64,000 nt of DNA from Azophilus sp965221465. Lineage in GTDB: Bacteria > Pseudomonadota > Gammaproteobacteria > Pseudomonadales > Azotimanducaceae. The position numbers and the translations under genes are program-made. Shown here piece by piece: positions 1-8,501 of the stretch. Every line of letters starts with the position of its first letter. The stretch's first letter is position 1. Location: the NCBI GenBank assembly GCA_965221465.1, contig OZ244892.1, forward strand, positions 806,001 through 870,000, written 5' to 3'. The notes beneath the pieces are model-generated. The model did no database searches. It was not told where the DNA came from and saw only the letters and a list, made by a program, of their open reading frames with translations.

Positions 1-2
1 CG

Positions 3-791
3 CTGACACGGCTGTTGCTCGCCGACTTCGAGGGAACGCTGGCGAAAGTCGCCGAGATCGGCTATTCCCAGGTCGAATTCGGCGCCATGGGCATGCTCGG
101 TCGTCCGCTCGCCGAGGTGCAACGGCTGCTCGACGAGCATGGCCTGACCGCGCCGGTGGGCCGCGTGTCGCCCAGGCTCCCGGACGGGCTGCTGGGCCGG
201 CCCATGGAGGAAATCGGCAGGGTGTTCATGGAACGGAGCAGTGCCGAGCACCTGCTGGACAACGTGCGCGCTGCCATCGACGGGGCGCAGGTCTTCGGCC
301 AGAAAATCCTCAACCTGCCCGGCCTGCCGCCGAACAGTTTCCAAAGCCTGGCGCAGGTGCGAAGCAGCATCGAACTGTTGCGTCAGGCGGGACAACTCTG
401 TGCGGAGCACGGCATCCTGTTCGGCTATCACAATCACGGCTGGGAACTCCAGCCCGTCGATGGGGTGATCCCCTACGATCTGATGATTGAAGAGACCGAT
501 CCGGACCGGGTGTGCTTTCAACTGGATACCTACTGGATGGTCAAGGCCGGCGGCGACCTGGTCGACTACCTCACCCGGTTTGCGGGCAGGTTTCCGACCT
601 GTCACCTCAAGGATATCGATGCTGCCGGCGACTTTGCCGATGTGGGCCATGGCGAGATCGACTTCCCTGCCTTTACACGGGCGGTTCTCGCGCAAGGCTG
701 CGATTACTTCTTCGTGGAACGAGACAATCCGCCGAATCCCATGCAAGCCATTCGCAACTCGTACGACTACCTCAGCGGGATGACATTCTGA
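3..791 (+). CDS. Sugar phosphate isomerase/epimerase-like TIM-barrel protein, 5' end outside window
   Basis: The reading frame is open to the left edge, so the true start lies upstream; a TTG at 15 is an internal candidate only. The protein resembles the xylose-isomerase-like TIM-barrel family (IolE/hexulose isomerase type), which isomerises or epimerises sugars and keto-inositols in the cytoplasm using a divalent metal. Visible family marks are HNHGWEL, the DTYW strand with its acidic ligand, CHLKDID, the GHGEIDFP loop and the C-terminal FVERDN. It is followed within 2 bp by the dehydrogenase-cytochrome gene and then two Gfo/Idh oxidoreductases, which suggests a sugar or polyol oxidation operon. 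The substrate cannot be read from the sequence. Confidence 0.85.
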   Translation: MTRLLLADFEGTLAKVAEIGYSQVEFGAMGMLGRPLAEVQRLLDEHGLTAPVGRVSPRLPDGLLGRPMEEIGRVFMERSSAEHLLDNVRAAIDGAQVFGQKILNLPGLPPNSFQSLAQVRSSIELLRQAGQLCAEHGILFGYHNHGWELQPVDGVIPYDLMIEETDPDRVCFQLDTYWMVKAGGDLVDYLTRFAGRFPTCHLKDIDAAGDFADVGHGEIDFPAFTRAVLAQGCDYFFVERDNPPNPMQAIRNSYDYLSGMTF

Positions 792-793
792 CG

Positions 794-3535
794 GTGTCGC
801 GAGCCTTTCCCGTTCTTCTGCTGCTCGTTGCCGTTTTCGGACGAGCGGACGAAAAGCCGTTCTACCTGACCCTGGATACGCCTCCGGCGCCGGAGTTGAC
901 GCCGGACGAGGCACTGGCGGCGTTCGCTGTGGCGCCGGGGTTCCGGGTCGAGCTGGTGGCGGCGGAACCCCTGGTGGAAGATCCGGTGGCCATCGCCTGG
1001 GACGAGTTCGCCGACCTCTACGTGGTGGAAATGCGCGGGTTCATGCCGGATGCCTGGGGCCGGGGCGCCCAGGAACCGGTGGGGACGGTCAATCGCCTGA
1101 CGGACCGGGACGGCGATGGCGTATACGATGCGCGCGAGGTTCTGCTGGATGGCCTGGTGCTGCCCCGCGCCGTTGCCGTCGTCAACGAAGGGCTTTTGAT
1201 TGGCGAACCGCCGAACCTCTGGCTGTGCCCGACCCTTACCGGCGACTCCCGCGGCATCGACTGCAGCGACAGGATCCGGCTCGGCGACTACGGAATGGGA
1301 ACCGGCGGCGTCGAACATGCGGAGAACGGCCTGTTGTCGGCACTGGACAACTGGATCTACAACGCCAAGTCGGACCGGCGATTCAAGCTGCGCGGCGCCG
1401 AACTGATCGTCGGCCGGACCCTGTTCCGCGGCCAGTGGGGCATTGCCCAGGACGATGCGGGGCGCCTGTACTACAACACCAATTCGCACCTGCTGCTCGG
1501 CGACCTCTACGATGCGCAGCCCGTCGTCGAGGCCGGCAACCGACGCGCACCGGGATTGAACGTCCCGATCAGCCGGGACGATTCCCTTCATGCCGTGCGC
1601 GTCAACCCGGGTGTGAACCGAGCCTACGTACCCGGCGTGCTGCGTGCCGACGGGCGGCTCGACAAACCCACTTCGGCGAGCGGCATGACGGTGTATCGGG
1701 GCGATGCATTTCCGCACGATCATCGGGGGAATGTCTATGTGACGGAGCCTGCCGCCAACGCGGTGGTGCGGTTGCGATTGCGGACAGGCCGGCTTTCCGC
1801 CAGCGCCGAGCAGGTGCTGTACCCGGACAGCACCTGGGGGCAGCGCGAGTTTCTGGCCTCTACCGACGAACGATTCCGGCCAGTGGATGTCGAGGTGGGG
1901 CCCGATGGCGCGCTCCACGTGGTCGACATGTACCGCGGCATCATCCAGGACCAGATGTTCCTCTCCGACGAACTGCGCCACCAGGCGCTCGAACGGGGGC
2001 TCGACCGACCCGTTGGCCTTGGCCGTATCTGGCGTGTGGTCCCCGAATCGGCCGGGTTGCGCACAAGGCGGATGCCGGGAGGTTCGGACGACGAGTTGAT
2101 CGAGTGGCTCGGTCATGCAAACGGTTGGCATCGCGATACGGCCCAGCGCCTGTTGACCGGCCGCCAGGGCCGGCGCGCCGACGGCAAGTTGCGTCGCCTG
2201 GTGAATGCCGGTAAAGGTCCGGCGGCGCTGCATGCCCTGTGGACGCTCGACGGCCGCGGCAGCCTGGATGAGGCCACCCTCGAGCGGGCGCTGGCGAGCG
2301 GCGAACGCGATCTGCAGTTGGCGGCAATGAAGGCCGGTCAGGCGCGTCTGCCCCGGAAAACTCTGCTCACGCTTGCACGTTCCCCGGAACCGGACGTTGC
2401 GCACCATGCCACGCTTTATCTTTACCGGCACAACGGCGAACCCGAGGTGATCCGGTTTCTGGCGGACAGCCTGGCCTTGTACCACGAAGACCCCATTCGT
2501 CTCGTCGGTGTGCAGGTGGCTGCAAGCGGCAGCGAGCTGGCGCTGATCGACGCGCTGCTGACAACGAACCCGACAGGGCCGCACAGGGATGCCGCCGTCG
2601 CCATGATCGAGAGCCTGGTGGCACAGGCGCTGCGTGGCGATGTCGACCAATCCGAGGAACTCCTCGATGCGGTCCTCGACCTCGAAAATCCCGACATCCG
2701 CCGCGCCATGCTGCGCGGGTTGAGCAACGCCATTCGGGAGGATGGATTCGAACCCGTGGTGCTGGCCGGGCCGCATCCGCTCTTTACCAATGCGCCGGAT
2801 GACCTGTGGCCCGAGATCGCCCCGGTGCGACGAGGCTTTACCTGGGAAGGCGACGACCTGCCCGACGGCGCCAGACCGCTATCGCCGCAACAGGCCCGGC
2901 GCATGCAGACCGGCCAGGCGTATTTTCTCGGCCGATGCGCCATCTGTCATGGTGCGGACGGCCAGGGCATGCCATCCCTCGGGCCACCCCTTGCGGGCAC
3001 CGACCGAACAGGCGGCCCCGCAGAACACCTGGCGAGAATCGTTCTGCATGGCTTGCAGGGGCCCATCACCGTCAACGGTGAGACCTGGAACGGCATCATG
3101 CCGGGCCATGGCGCCGACCCGGGGTTCACGGACGAGGTCGCCGGCGGACTGCTGACCTGGCTGGGGAGATCCTTTGGGAATCCCGGACGCGTTGTCGAGC
3201 CCGCCTTCGTGCGGGAAGTCCGGGAGATGGAGGCCGGTCGAACCGCGCTCTGGACGGCGCAAGAACTGGCGGGCATCGACGTCAACACGCACTTGCGCGC
3301 CTATGCCGCCACCTATCGCGGCGAGCAACTCGAGCTGTTGCTGACCTACAACGGCCAGGGTCTCGATATCGCATCGGTCTACTTCAACGGCCCGCTTGTC
3401 GAGGTCGGCGACGACGTGTTCCTGTTCGAACCCCGGCAACTGCGCCTGGAATTCATCTGGAAGAACGGTGTGATCAGCGGAGTCAGGCTGCCCGGCATGG
3501 ACGGGGTCGTATTGCCCCGGGTGGTTTCGCAGTGA
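794..3535 (+). CDS. PVC-type dehydrogenase: exported beta-propeller fused to c-type heme domain
   Basis: A 913-residue exported protein. I chose the GTG at 794, 2 bp after the upstream stop, because it places a signal peptide (SRAFPVLLLLVAVFG) at the N terminus. Residues about 30-430 look like the soluble sugar-dehydrogenase/NHL-type propeller (VELVAAEPLVEDPVAIAWDE, GPDGALHVVDMYRG). Residues 450-680 are helical, HEAT-like. A CAICHG heme c motif lies at residues 715-720 (2936 onward), followed by GMPSLGPPLAG as in class I cytochrome c. Proteins of this kind, best known from Planctomycetes and Verrucomicrobia, are thought to oxidise sugars in the periplasm and pass electrons to the attached heme. 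A C-terminal extension of about 100 residues is unassigned. The gene overlaps the next one by 4 bp. Confidence 0.8.
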   Translation: MSRAFPVLLLLVAVFGRADEKPFYLTLDTPPAPELTPDEALAAFAVAPGFRVELVAAEPLVEDPVAIAWDEFADLYVVEMRGFMPDAWGRGAQEPVGTVNRLTDRDGDGVYDAREVLLDGLVLPRAVAVVNEGLLIGEPPNLWLCPTLTGDSRGIDCSDRIRLGDYGMGTGGVEHAENGLLSALDNWIYNAKSDRRFKLRGAELIVGRTLFRGQWGIAQDDAGRLYYNTNSHLLLGDLYDAQPVVEAGNRRAPGLNVPISRDDSLHAVRVNPGVNRAYVPGVLRADGRLDKPTSASGMTVYRGDAFPHDHRGNVYVTEPAANAVVRLRLRTGRLSASAEQVLYPDSTWGQREFLASTDERFRPVDVEVGPDGALHVVDMYRGIIQDQMFLSDELRHQALERGLDRPVGLGRIWRVVPESAGLRTRRMPGGSDDELIEWLGHANGWHRDTAQRLLTGRQGRRADGKLRRLVNAGKGPAALHALWTLDGRGSLDEATLERALASGERDLQLAAMKAGQARLPRKTLLTLARSPEPDVAHHATLYLYRHNGEPEVIRFLADSLALYHEDPIRLVGVQVAASGSELALIDALLTTNPTGPHRDAAVAMIESLVAQALRGDVDQSEELLDAVLDLENPDIRRAMLRGLSNAIREDGFEPVVLAGPHPLFTNAPDDLWPEIAPVRRGFTWEGDDLPDGARPLSPQQARRMQTGQAYFLGRCAICHGADGQGMPSLGPPLAGTDRTGGPAEHLARIVLHGLQGPITVNGETWNGIMPGHGADPGFTDEVAGGLLTWLGRSFGNPGRVVEPAFVREVREMEAGRTALWTAQELAGIDVNTHLRAYAATYRGEQLELLLTYNGQGLDIASVYFNGPLVEVGDDVFLFEPRQLRLEFIWKNGVISGVRLPGMDGVVLPRVVSQ

Positions 3536-4668
3536 CGGTCAGAATCGGCATTGCCGGCACGGGCAATATCGGGATGCAGCACGTTGCGCTTCTCGAGTCC
3601 GGGCAAGTTCGGGGAGCGAAACTGGGCGCGACCTCCTCGACCCGGAGCAGGCCGGCCGTGCGCGATGTTCCCCACTTTCGGCACATCGACGACATGCTGG
3701 CTTCCGGCGCTGTCGATGCGGTGCTGGTCGCGACGCCCACCATGACGCACCCGGAACTGGGCACGGCCGTGCTGCGTGCCGGATGCCACCTGCTCATGGA
3801 AAAGCCGGTCGCCATGTCGGTTCTGCAAGCCGAGCAACTCATCGAAAAGGCCCCGGACGATCTCGTCTTTGCCGTCATGCTCAACCAGCGGCACCACGCG
3901 GCCTACTCGCGTTTGAAATCCCTGCTCGGCGAGGGCGTGCTCGGCGACCTGCACCGATTTGCCTGGACGATGACCGCCTGGTACCGGCCGGATATCTACT
4001 ACCAGGTCAGCACCTGGCGCGGCACCTGGGCCGGGGAGGGCGGCGGTCTGCTGATCAACCAGTGCATTCACAACCTCGACGTGTTGCAGTGGCTGTTCGG
4101 CCTGCCGGGCTCGCTCACCGCCACTGTCGGCCTCGGCAAGCACCATGACATCGAGGTGGAGGACGATGTGACGGCCATGATGCAGTTCGACAACGGCATG
4201 ACCGGCGTGCTGGTGGCTTCGAGCGGCGAGGCCCCGGGTGTCAACCGTCTGGAGATCGTCGGCGACCGCGGCATGCTGGTTTGCGAAGACGGGGCGATCC
4301 GGATGTGGCGCACCGACCGGAGCATCGGCGAGTACACTCGGGAATCCCGTGAGATGTTCGGCGTCCCCAGCGGGTCGGACCAGGCCGTTGAACCGGATGC
4401 CGAGCCGAACCAGCACGCCGCCGTCATCGACAACTTCGTCGCCGCGATCGAGGCTCGCGAAGCCTTGGCGACGCCCGCCGCAGCGGGGCTCGGTTCGCTG
4501 CAGCTCGCCAACGGCATGCTGCTGTCGTCCTGGTGCGGACAGAGCGTTACCCTGCCCCTGGATTCGGCCGCATTCGAATCCCGGCTGCAGGAGCGAATCG
4601 GTCGCTCGGGTCTGCGACAACCCCGGGAAGTCGAGGTGGAGATCGACATGAGCAAATCCTGGCGATGA
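3532..4668 (+). CDS. Gfo/Idh/MocA family oxidoreductase
   Basis: A 378-residue NAD(P)-dependent dehydrogenase. The N-terminal Rossmann motif GIAGTGNIGMQH and the family signature EKPVAMSV (EKP, with the catalytic lysine) are clear, as is the HNLDVLQWLFG segment in the C-terminal alpha/beta domain. The family oxidises or reduces cyclic sugars, polyols and sugar acids. The GTG start overlaps the preceding stop by 4 bp (GTGA), which implies translational coupling with the dehydrogenase-cytochrome. The next gene also starts with a 4-bp overlap. The substrate is unknown; with the TIM-barrel isomerase it probably handles a keto or oxidised sugar made by the upstream enzymes. Confidence 0.9.
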   Translation: MTVRIGIAGTGNIGMQHVALLESGQVRGAKLGATSSTRSRPAVRDVPHFRHIDDMLASGAVDAVLVATPTMTHPELGTAVLRAGCHLLMEKPVAMSVLQAEQLIEKAPDDLVFAVMLNQRHHAAYSRLKSLLGEGVLGDLHRFAWTMTAWYRPDIYYQVSTWRGTWAGEGGGLLINQCIHNLDVLQWLFGLPGSLTATVGLGKHHDIEVEDDVTAMMQFDNGMTGVLVASSGEAPGVNRLEIVGDRGMLVCEDGAIRMWRTDRSIGEYTRESREMFGVPSGSDQAVEPDAEPNQHAAVIDNFVAAIEAREALATPAAAGLGSLQLANGMLLSSWCGQSVTLPLDSAAFESRLQERIGRSGLRQPREVEVEIDMSKSWR

Positions 4669-5975
4669 GCAGCCTGGCGCAGAGCATTCGGGCGGGAGGC
4701 CCCGGCTGGCTGCAGGGCGCCATGACCCTGGGCGGCGGTTCGGCGATTACCTCGCTCACCATCGGCGCCATGTTCGGCTACGAGTTTCTCTGGGTACAGC
4801 CCGTATCCATGGTCGTGGGTTGCATCATGCTGTTTGCCCTGGCGCACCAGACGCTTTCCACCGGGGAGCGGCCGTTTGCGGCCATGCGGCAGCACTTCTC
4901 CGGCGCCGTTGCCTGGCTCTGGGCGATTGCGGCGCTCGGTTCCAGCGTGATCTGGGGGTTCTCGCACTATCCGCTCGGCGCCGGCATGCTGGAAGAAGCC
5001 ATCGAGGTGGGCAGCGGCTTCAGCCTGAAGGGCGACGGGCAGGAAGGAGCCCGCGATGCCTATCTGCTCGCGCTGGCGGTGCTGGTCTGGGCAGGCTGTG
5101 CCGCCACCGCCTGGCATTACGGCAGGGGGCTGCGCGCGGTTCGGGTCTTCGAGAACGGCATCAAGGTCTTGAGCGTCACGATCGTACTGGGTTTCGGTTG
5201 GGTGGTGGTCCGTTCGAGCCTGAACGACAGCATCGACTGGGCGGCCGTGTTCCGCGGCTTCGTGCCCCATTCGCTGCCCCGGGATGGGCTGGGGGTGACT
5301 ACCATGATGGCGGCCCTCGGTACGGCTGTCGGCATCAACATGACCTTCGTGTACGGCTACACCATGCTCCGCCGGGGTTGGGGGCGTGAGGACAGGGCGC
5401 TCGCCCGGCTCGACATCCTGCTCGGGCTGGTGCTGCCCTATCTGCTGGTGACGAGCCTGATCTCGATCGCCGCGGCGGCAACGCTGCACTCGGGCGACGC
5501 CACCGTCGAGAGCCGCCTGGCGCCGGCCGAGGCCAGCGCCATGTTTGCAGCGGCCGGGCTCGGCGACTTCGTCGGCCGCCTGGTGTTTCCGCTGGGCGTG
5601 CTCGGCATGGCCGCCGGTTCGCTGGTCATGCACATGTTGACCTGCGGTGCGGCCGCCATGGAGATGTTCGGTCTCGAGGAAGATTCGAGGGCCTACCGGC
5701 TGGCCTGCCTGATCCCGACGCCCGCGGTGCTCGGGGTCTTTCTCTGGCCGACGATGGGCCCGTACGTCATATTGCCGACCTCGGCCTTCTGTGGCTTGCT
5801 GTTGCCGATCGCCTATATCGGCTGGCTCGTGCTCAACAATCGGCGCGGCTACCTGGGCGAAGACACCCCTCGTGGCCGCCGAGCGGTCCTGTACAACCTG
5901 GCCATGGCGAGTTGCGTCCTGCTCGTGACGGCGAGCGTCGTCTACAGCACCCTCGTCGGGCTGGGCTGGCTGTGA
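4665..5975 (+). CDS. Nramp-like multi-pass transporter
   Basis: A 436-residue membrane protein with about 11 hydrophobic helices. The start at 4665 makes an ATGA overlap with the preceding stop and gives the N terminus MSSLAQSIRAGGPGWLQGAM, which resembles the GPGWL entry of Nramp (SLC11) transporters. The canonical metal-binding DPGN motif of TM1 is replaced by a glycine-rich GGGSAITSL stretch, so I would not assume divalent-metal transport. Lying between two sugar oxidoreductases, it could import the substrate of this operon or a cofactor metal. The fold is fairly safe; the substrate is not. Confidence 0.7.
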   Translation: MSSLAQSIRAGGPGWLQGAMTLGGGSAITSLTIGAMFGYEFLWVQPVSMVVGCIMLFALAHQTLSTGERPFAAMRQHFSGAVAWLWAIAALGSSVIWGFSHYPLGAGMLEEAIEVGSGFSLKGDGQEGARDAYLLALAVLVWAGCAATAWHYGRGLRAVRVFENGIKVLSVTIVLGFGWVVVRSSLNDSIDWAAVFRGFVPHSLPRDGLGVTTMMAALGTAVGINMTFVYGYTMLRRGWGREDRALARLDILLGLVLPYLLVTSLISIAAAATLHSGDATVESRLAPAEASAMFAAAGLGDFVGRLVFPLGVLGMAAGSLVMHMLTCGAAAMEMFGLEEDSRAYRLACLIPTPAVLGVFLWPTMGPYVILPTSAFCGLLLPIAYIGWLVLNNRRGYLGEDTPRGRRAVLYNLAMASCVLLVTASVVYSTLVGLGWL

Positions 5976-7054
5976 GTATTGCCGATGGCGGCAGCTATGC
6001 TCCGCAAGGGCCACCGAAGCCCGTAGTCGAGCCCGGTGAATTCAGGTTTGCGGCGGCGCATCTGGATCACGGGCACATTTACGGGCAGGTGAACGGGTTG
6101 ACGGAGGCCGGAGGTACGCTGGTTGCAGTCCACGATCCGGACCCGCAACGGGTCGCCGCCTTCCGGCAAGCGTTTCCGCAGGCGAGAGCCGTGCATTCCC
6201 TGGACGATATTCTGACGGACGCTTCGATTCACCTGGTCGCTGCCGCGGCCGTCCCGGATCGACGCGCTTCCATCGGCGTTTCGGTAATGACCGCGGGCAA
6301 GGACTACTTCACCGACAAGTCGCCGTTCACGTCCCTCGAGCAGCTCGAGCAGGTACGGAAAGCGGTGGCGGACACCGGCCGCAAGTATCTCGTCTACTAC
6401 TCGGAGCGCATTCACAACGAGGCTGCCTGGCATGCCGGAGAACTGATCCGCGCCGGGCGCATCGGCGAAGTCATCCAGGTGCTGATTCTGGCGCCGCATC
6501 GGCTTTCGCCGGAGAGCCGGCCGGCCTGGTTCTTCGACAAGGCCCGGTACGGCGGCATTATCACGGATATCGGCAGCCATCAGGTCGAGCAGTTTCTCAC
6601 CTACGCGAACTGCTCCGATGCGAGGGTGAACTTTGCCGCGGTGAACAACCGCGCGCATCCCGAGTACCCGGGGCTGGAAGATTTCGGCGAGTTCTCGCTC
6701 ACCGGCGATAACGGCGCCTCGTTCTACAGCCGCGTCGACTGGCATACGCCCGGGGGCCTGCCGGTGTGGGGAGACGGGCGGACGTTCGTGGTGGGCACCG
6801 CGGGGACCATCGAAGTTCGCAAGTACATCGACCCGGCGCGCAAGGCGCCTGCTTCCACGGTCATCCTGGCGGATGGCGAGTCCGTGCAGCAGATCGACTG
6901 TCTGGGGCGCATCGGCTTCCCGTTCTTCGGACGCCTGGTGCGCGATGTGCTCGACCGGACCGAGACCGGCATGAGCCAGCAGCACATTTTCAAGGCCGCC
7001 GAACTCAGCATGCTGGCGCAATCCATGGCGGACAGGCGAAAGCAAGGCCAGTGA
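5972..7054 (+). CDS. Second Gfo/Idh/MocA family oxidoreductase
   Basis: A 360-residue protein of the same superfamily as the product of 3532-4668 but from a distinct subgroup. The GTG start overlaps the transporter stop by 4 bp. In place of EKP it carries DKSPFTS (TDKSPFTSLEQLEQV), keeping the catalytic lysine. The C-terminal part has the GGIITDIGSHQVEQFLTY helix typical of the family. The N-terminal dinucleotide site is less canonical (AAAHLDHGHIYGQVNGL replaces the usual GxGxxG). It is the last gene of the run and converges on uxuB. It is probably a dehydrogenase for a sugar derivative in the same pathway; cofactor binding is less certain. Confidence 0.82.
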   Translation: MSIADGGSYAPQGPPKPVVEPGEFRFAAAHLDHGHIYGQVNGLTEAGGTLVAVHDPDPQRVAAFRQAFPQARAVHSLDDILTDASIHLVAAAAVPDRRASIGVSVMTAGKDYFTDKSPFTSLEQLEQVRKAVADTGRKYLVYYSERIHNEAAWHAGELIRAGRIGEVIQVLILAPHRLSPESRPAWFFDKARYGGIITDIGSHQVEQFLTYANCSDARVNFAAVNNRAHPEYPGLEDFGEFSLTGDNGASFYSRVDWHTPGGLPVWGDGRTFVVGTAGTIEVRKYIDPARKAPASTVILADGESVQQIDCLGRIGFPFFGRLVRDVLDRTETGMSQQHIFKAAELSMLAQSMADRRKQGQ

Positions 7055-7059
7055 TTTCG

Positions 7060-7081
7060 CTGCTATTGACGACCGTAGCAG
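7060..7081. terminator. Possible hairpin between convergent genes
   Basis: A 6-bp inverted repeat (CTGCTA at 7060-7065, TAGCAG at 7076-7081) occupies most of the 28-bp gap between the convergent Gfo/Idh and uxuB genes. The loop is 10 nt and there is no clear T tract, so it is at best a weak bidirectional terminator. Confidence 0.3.
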
Positions 7082-7082
7082 T

Positions 7083-8501
7083 TTATTCACGAACAGGTCG
7101 GGCAAGTGCGGAGTATGCCTGCTCGATGGATTGGACGATTTCGGGGTATTCGCCGAGCCCGGCAAGAACATCGGTGCGGCTTGCCAGCGAGCGGATGAGG
7201 CCCTGTTCCGGCTGTGCCCGTACCCTCTCGTGGTTGGGGTCCGGGAACTGCATTGCCAGCCGCGGTTCGCGCATGCACCGCAGCCAGGCAGCCACCACGA
7301 GACAAAGGTGCGGCGAGTCGAGGCCCGCCCGACGTCGCTCGACGATCGTCGGGAAGATGCGCTCGGGCAGTTTTTTCGAGCCGTCGGCGGCGACCTGTGC
7401 GGTGCCATAGGCAATGGCGCTGTTGGCGAACCGCGACAGGATGTCGGCCTTGTACGCATCGAGGTCCAGCCCCTGGGGCGGTTCGATCAGGGGCGAGATT
7501 TCATCATCCATCAACGATGCTGCGAATTCGCTCAGGCGGGCATCGTCCATGGCCTCGTGAATGAACGCGTGGCCCGTCAGCAGGCCGAGGTAGGCCAATG
7601 CGGAGTGGGTTGCGTTCAACAGCCTGAGTTTCGCCTGCTCGAACGGCCCGACATCCTCGACGAACTGTGCCCCGCAGCGATCCCATGGCGGCCGGTCGCC
7701 GGCAAAACAGTCTTCGATCACCCATTGTCCGAAGGGTTCACTCACCACCAGGCCGGCATCCAGTCTTCCGGTTGCGGCTGCACAGCGCTCCCGGTCCGCG
7801 TCCGTCGTGGCAGGAACGATTCGGTCGACCATCGAGGACGGGAAAGTGACTTGCCGGTCGCACCAGTCGGCCAAACCGGCATCCGCCAGCTCCGCGAGGC
7901 CGCGCACGACCTGGCGCAGTACGCGGCCGTTGCCGGCCAGGTTGTCGCAACTCAGGAGCGTGACGGGCCCTGAATCCCTGCGCCGGCGTTCCGCCAGGCC
8001 GGCGACGAGTACGCCCGGAGCGGATAGCGGCGCATTCGGCTTGGACAGGTCGTGCGCGATATGGGGATGGGTTTCGTCGAGCGTTCCGTCCGCTCGGTGA
8101 CAGTAGCCCTTTTCCGTGACCGTCAGCGTAACGACCTGAACGTCCGGCGAGGCGATGGCCGCGACAATCCGGTCGCGATGGTCCGCAAGCGTCAGGACAT
8201 CCTGGATGGCACCGATCGCCCGGTACCGTTCGGCCCCCGGCGCACGCGTACAGACGGTGTAAAGGAAATCCTGTGCAACGAGTTGTTCCCGCACCCTGCC
8301 GCTGCGCAGGCTCGTGCCGAGTATTCCCCAGCGAGGGTCGTCGGCCAGGATGTCGTCGGTGTAGACGGCCTGGTGCGCCCGGTGAAACGCGCCCGTGCCG
8401 AGGTGAACGATGCTGCGCCCGACCCGGGCGCGATCGTAGTCGGGGACGTGGAGAGCGGAAAAATCCCCCAGGGTGGCGGTAGCGAGGCGCTTCGAACTCA
8501 T
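7083..8501 (-). CDS. uxuB: Mannitol dehydrogenase family protein, probable fructuronate reductase
   Basis: A 472-residue long-chain polyol dehydrogenase. It starts IVHLGTGAFHRAHQAVYTDD, the N-terminal NAD-binding signature of UxuB/MtlD, and has the catalytic cluster K-L-R-L-L-N-A-T-H (FEQAKLRLLNATHSAL). UxuB reduces D-fructuronate to D-mannonate with NADH. Its start overlaps the uxaC stop by 4 bp (ATGA), so the two are translated together. Pairing with a uronate isomerase is the main reason for preferring fructuronate over mannitol or tagaturonate. No uxuA or regulator lies beside it in this window. Confidence 0.85.
   Translation of the reverse strand: MSSKRLATATLGDFSALHVPDYDRARVGRSIVHLGTGAFHRAHQAVYTDDILADDPRWGILGTSLRSGRVREQLVAQDFLYTVCTRAPGAERYRAIGAIQDVLTLADHRDRIVAAIASPDVQVVTLTVTEKGYCHRADGTLDETHPHIAHDLSKPNAPLSAPGVLVAGLAERRRRDSGPVTLLSCDNLAGNGRVLRQVVRGLAELADAGLADWCDRQVTFPSSMVDRIVPATTDADRERCAAATGRLDAGLVVSEPFGQWVIEDCFAGDRPPWDRCGAQFVEDVGPFEQAKLRLLNATHSALAYLGLLTGHAFIHEAMDDARLSEFAASLMDDEISPLIEPPQGLDLDAYKADILSRFANSAIAYGTAQVAADGSKKLPERIFPTIVERRRAGLDSPHLCLVVAAWLRCMREPRLAMQFPDPNHERVRAQPEQGLIRSLASRTDVLAGLGEYPEIVQSIEQAYSALARPVRE

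Noticed and set aside
767..2776. Long open frame on the minus strand opposite the PVC-type dehydrogenase gene
   Set aside because: It is the shadow of a high-GC gene; its product is rich in R, H, Q and G and has no recognisable domain, whereas the plus strand has a heme motif, signal peptide and operon overlaps.
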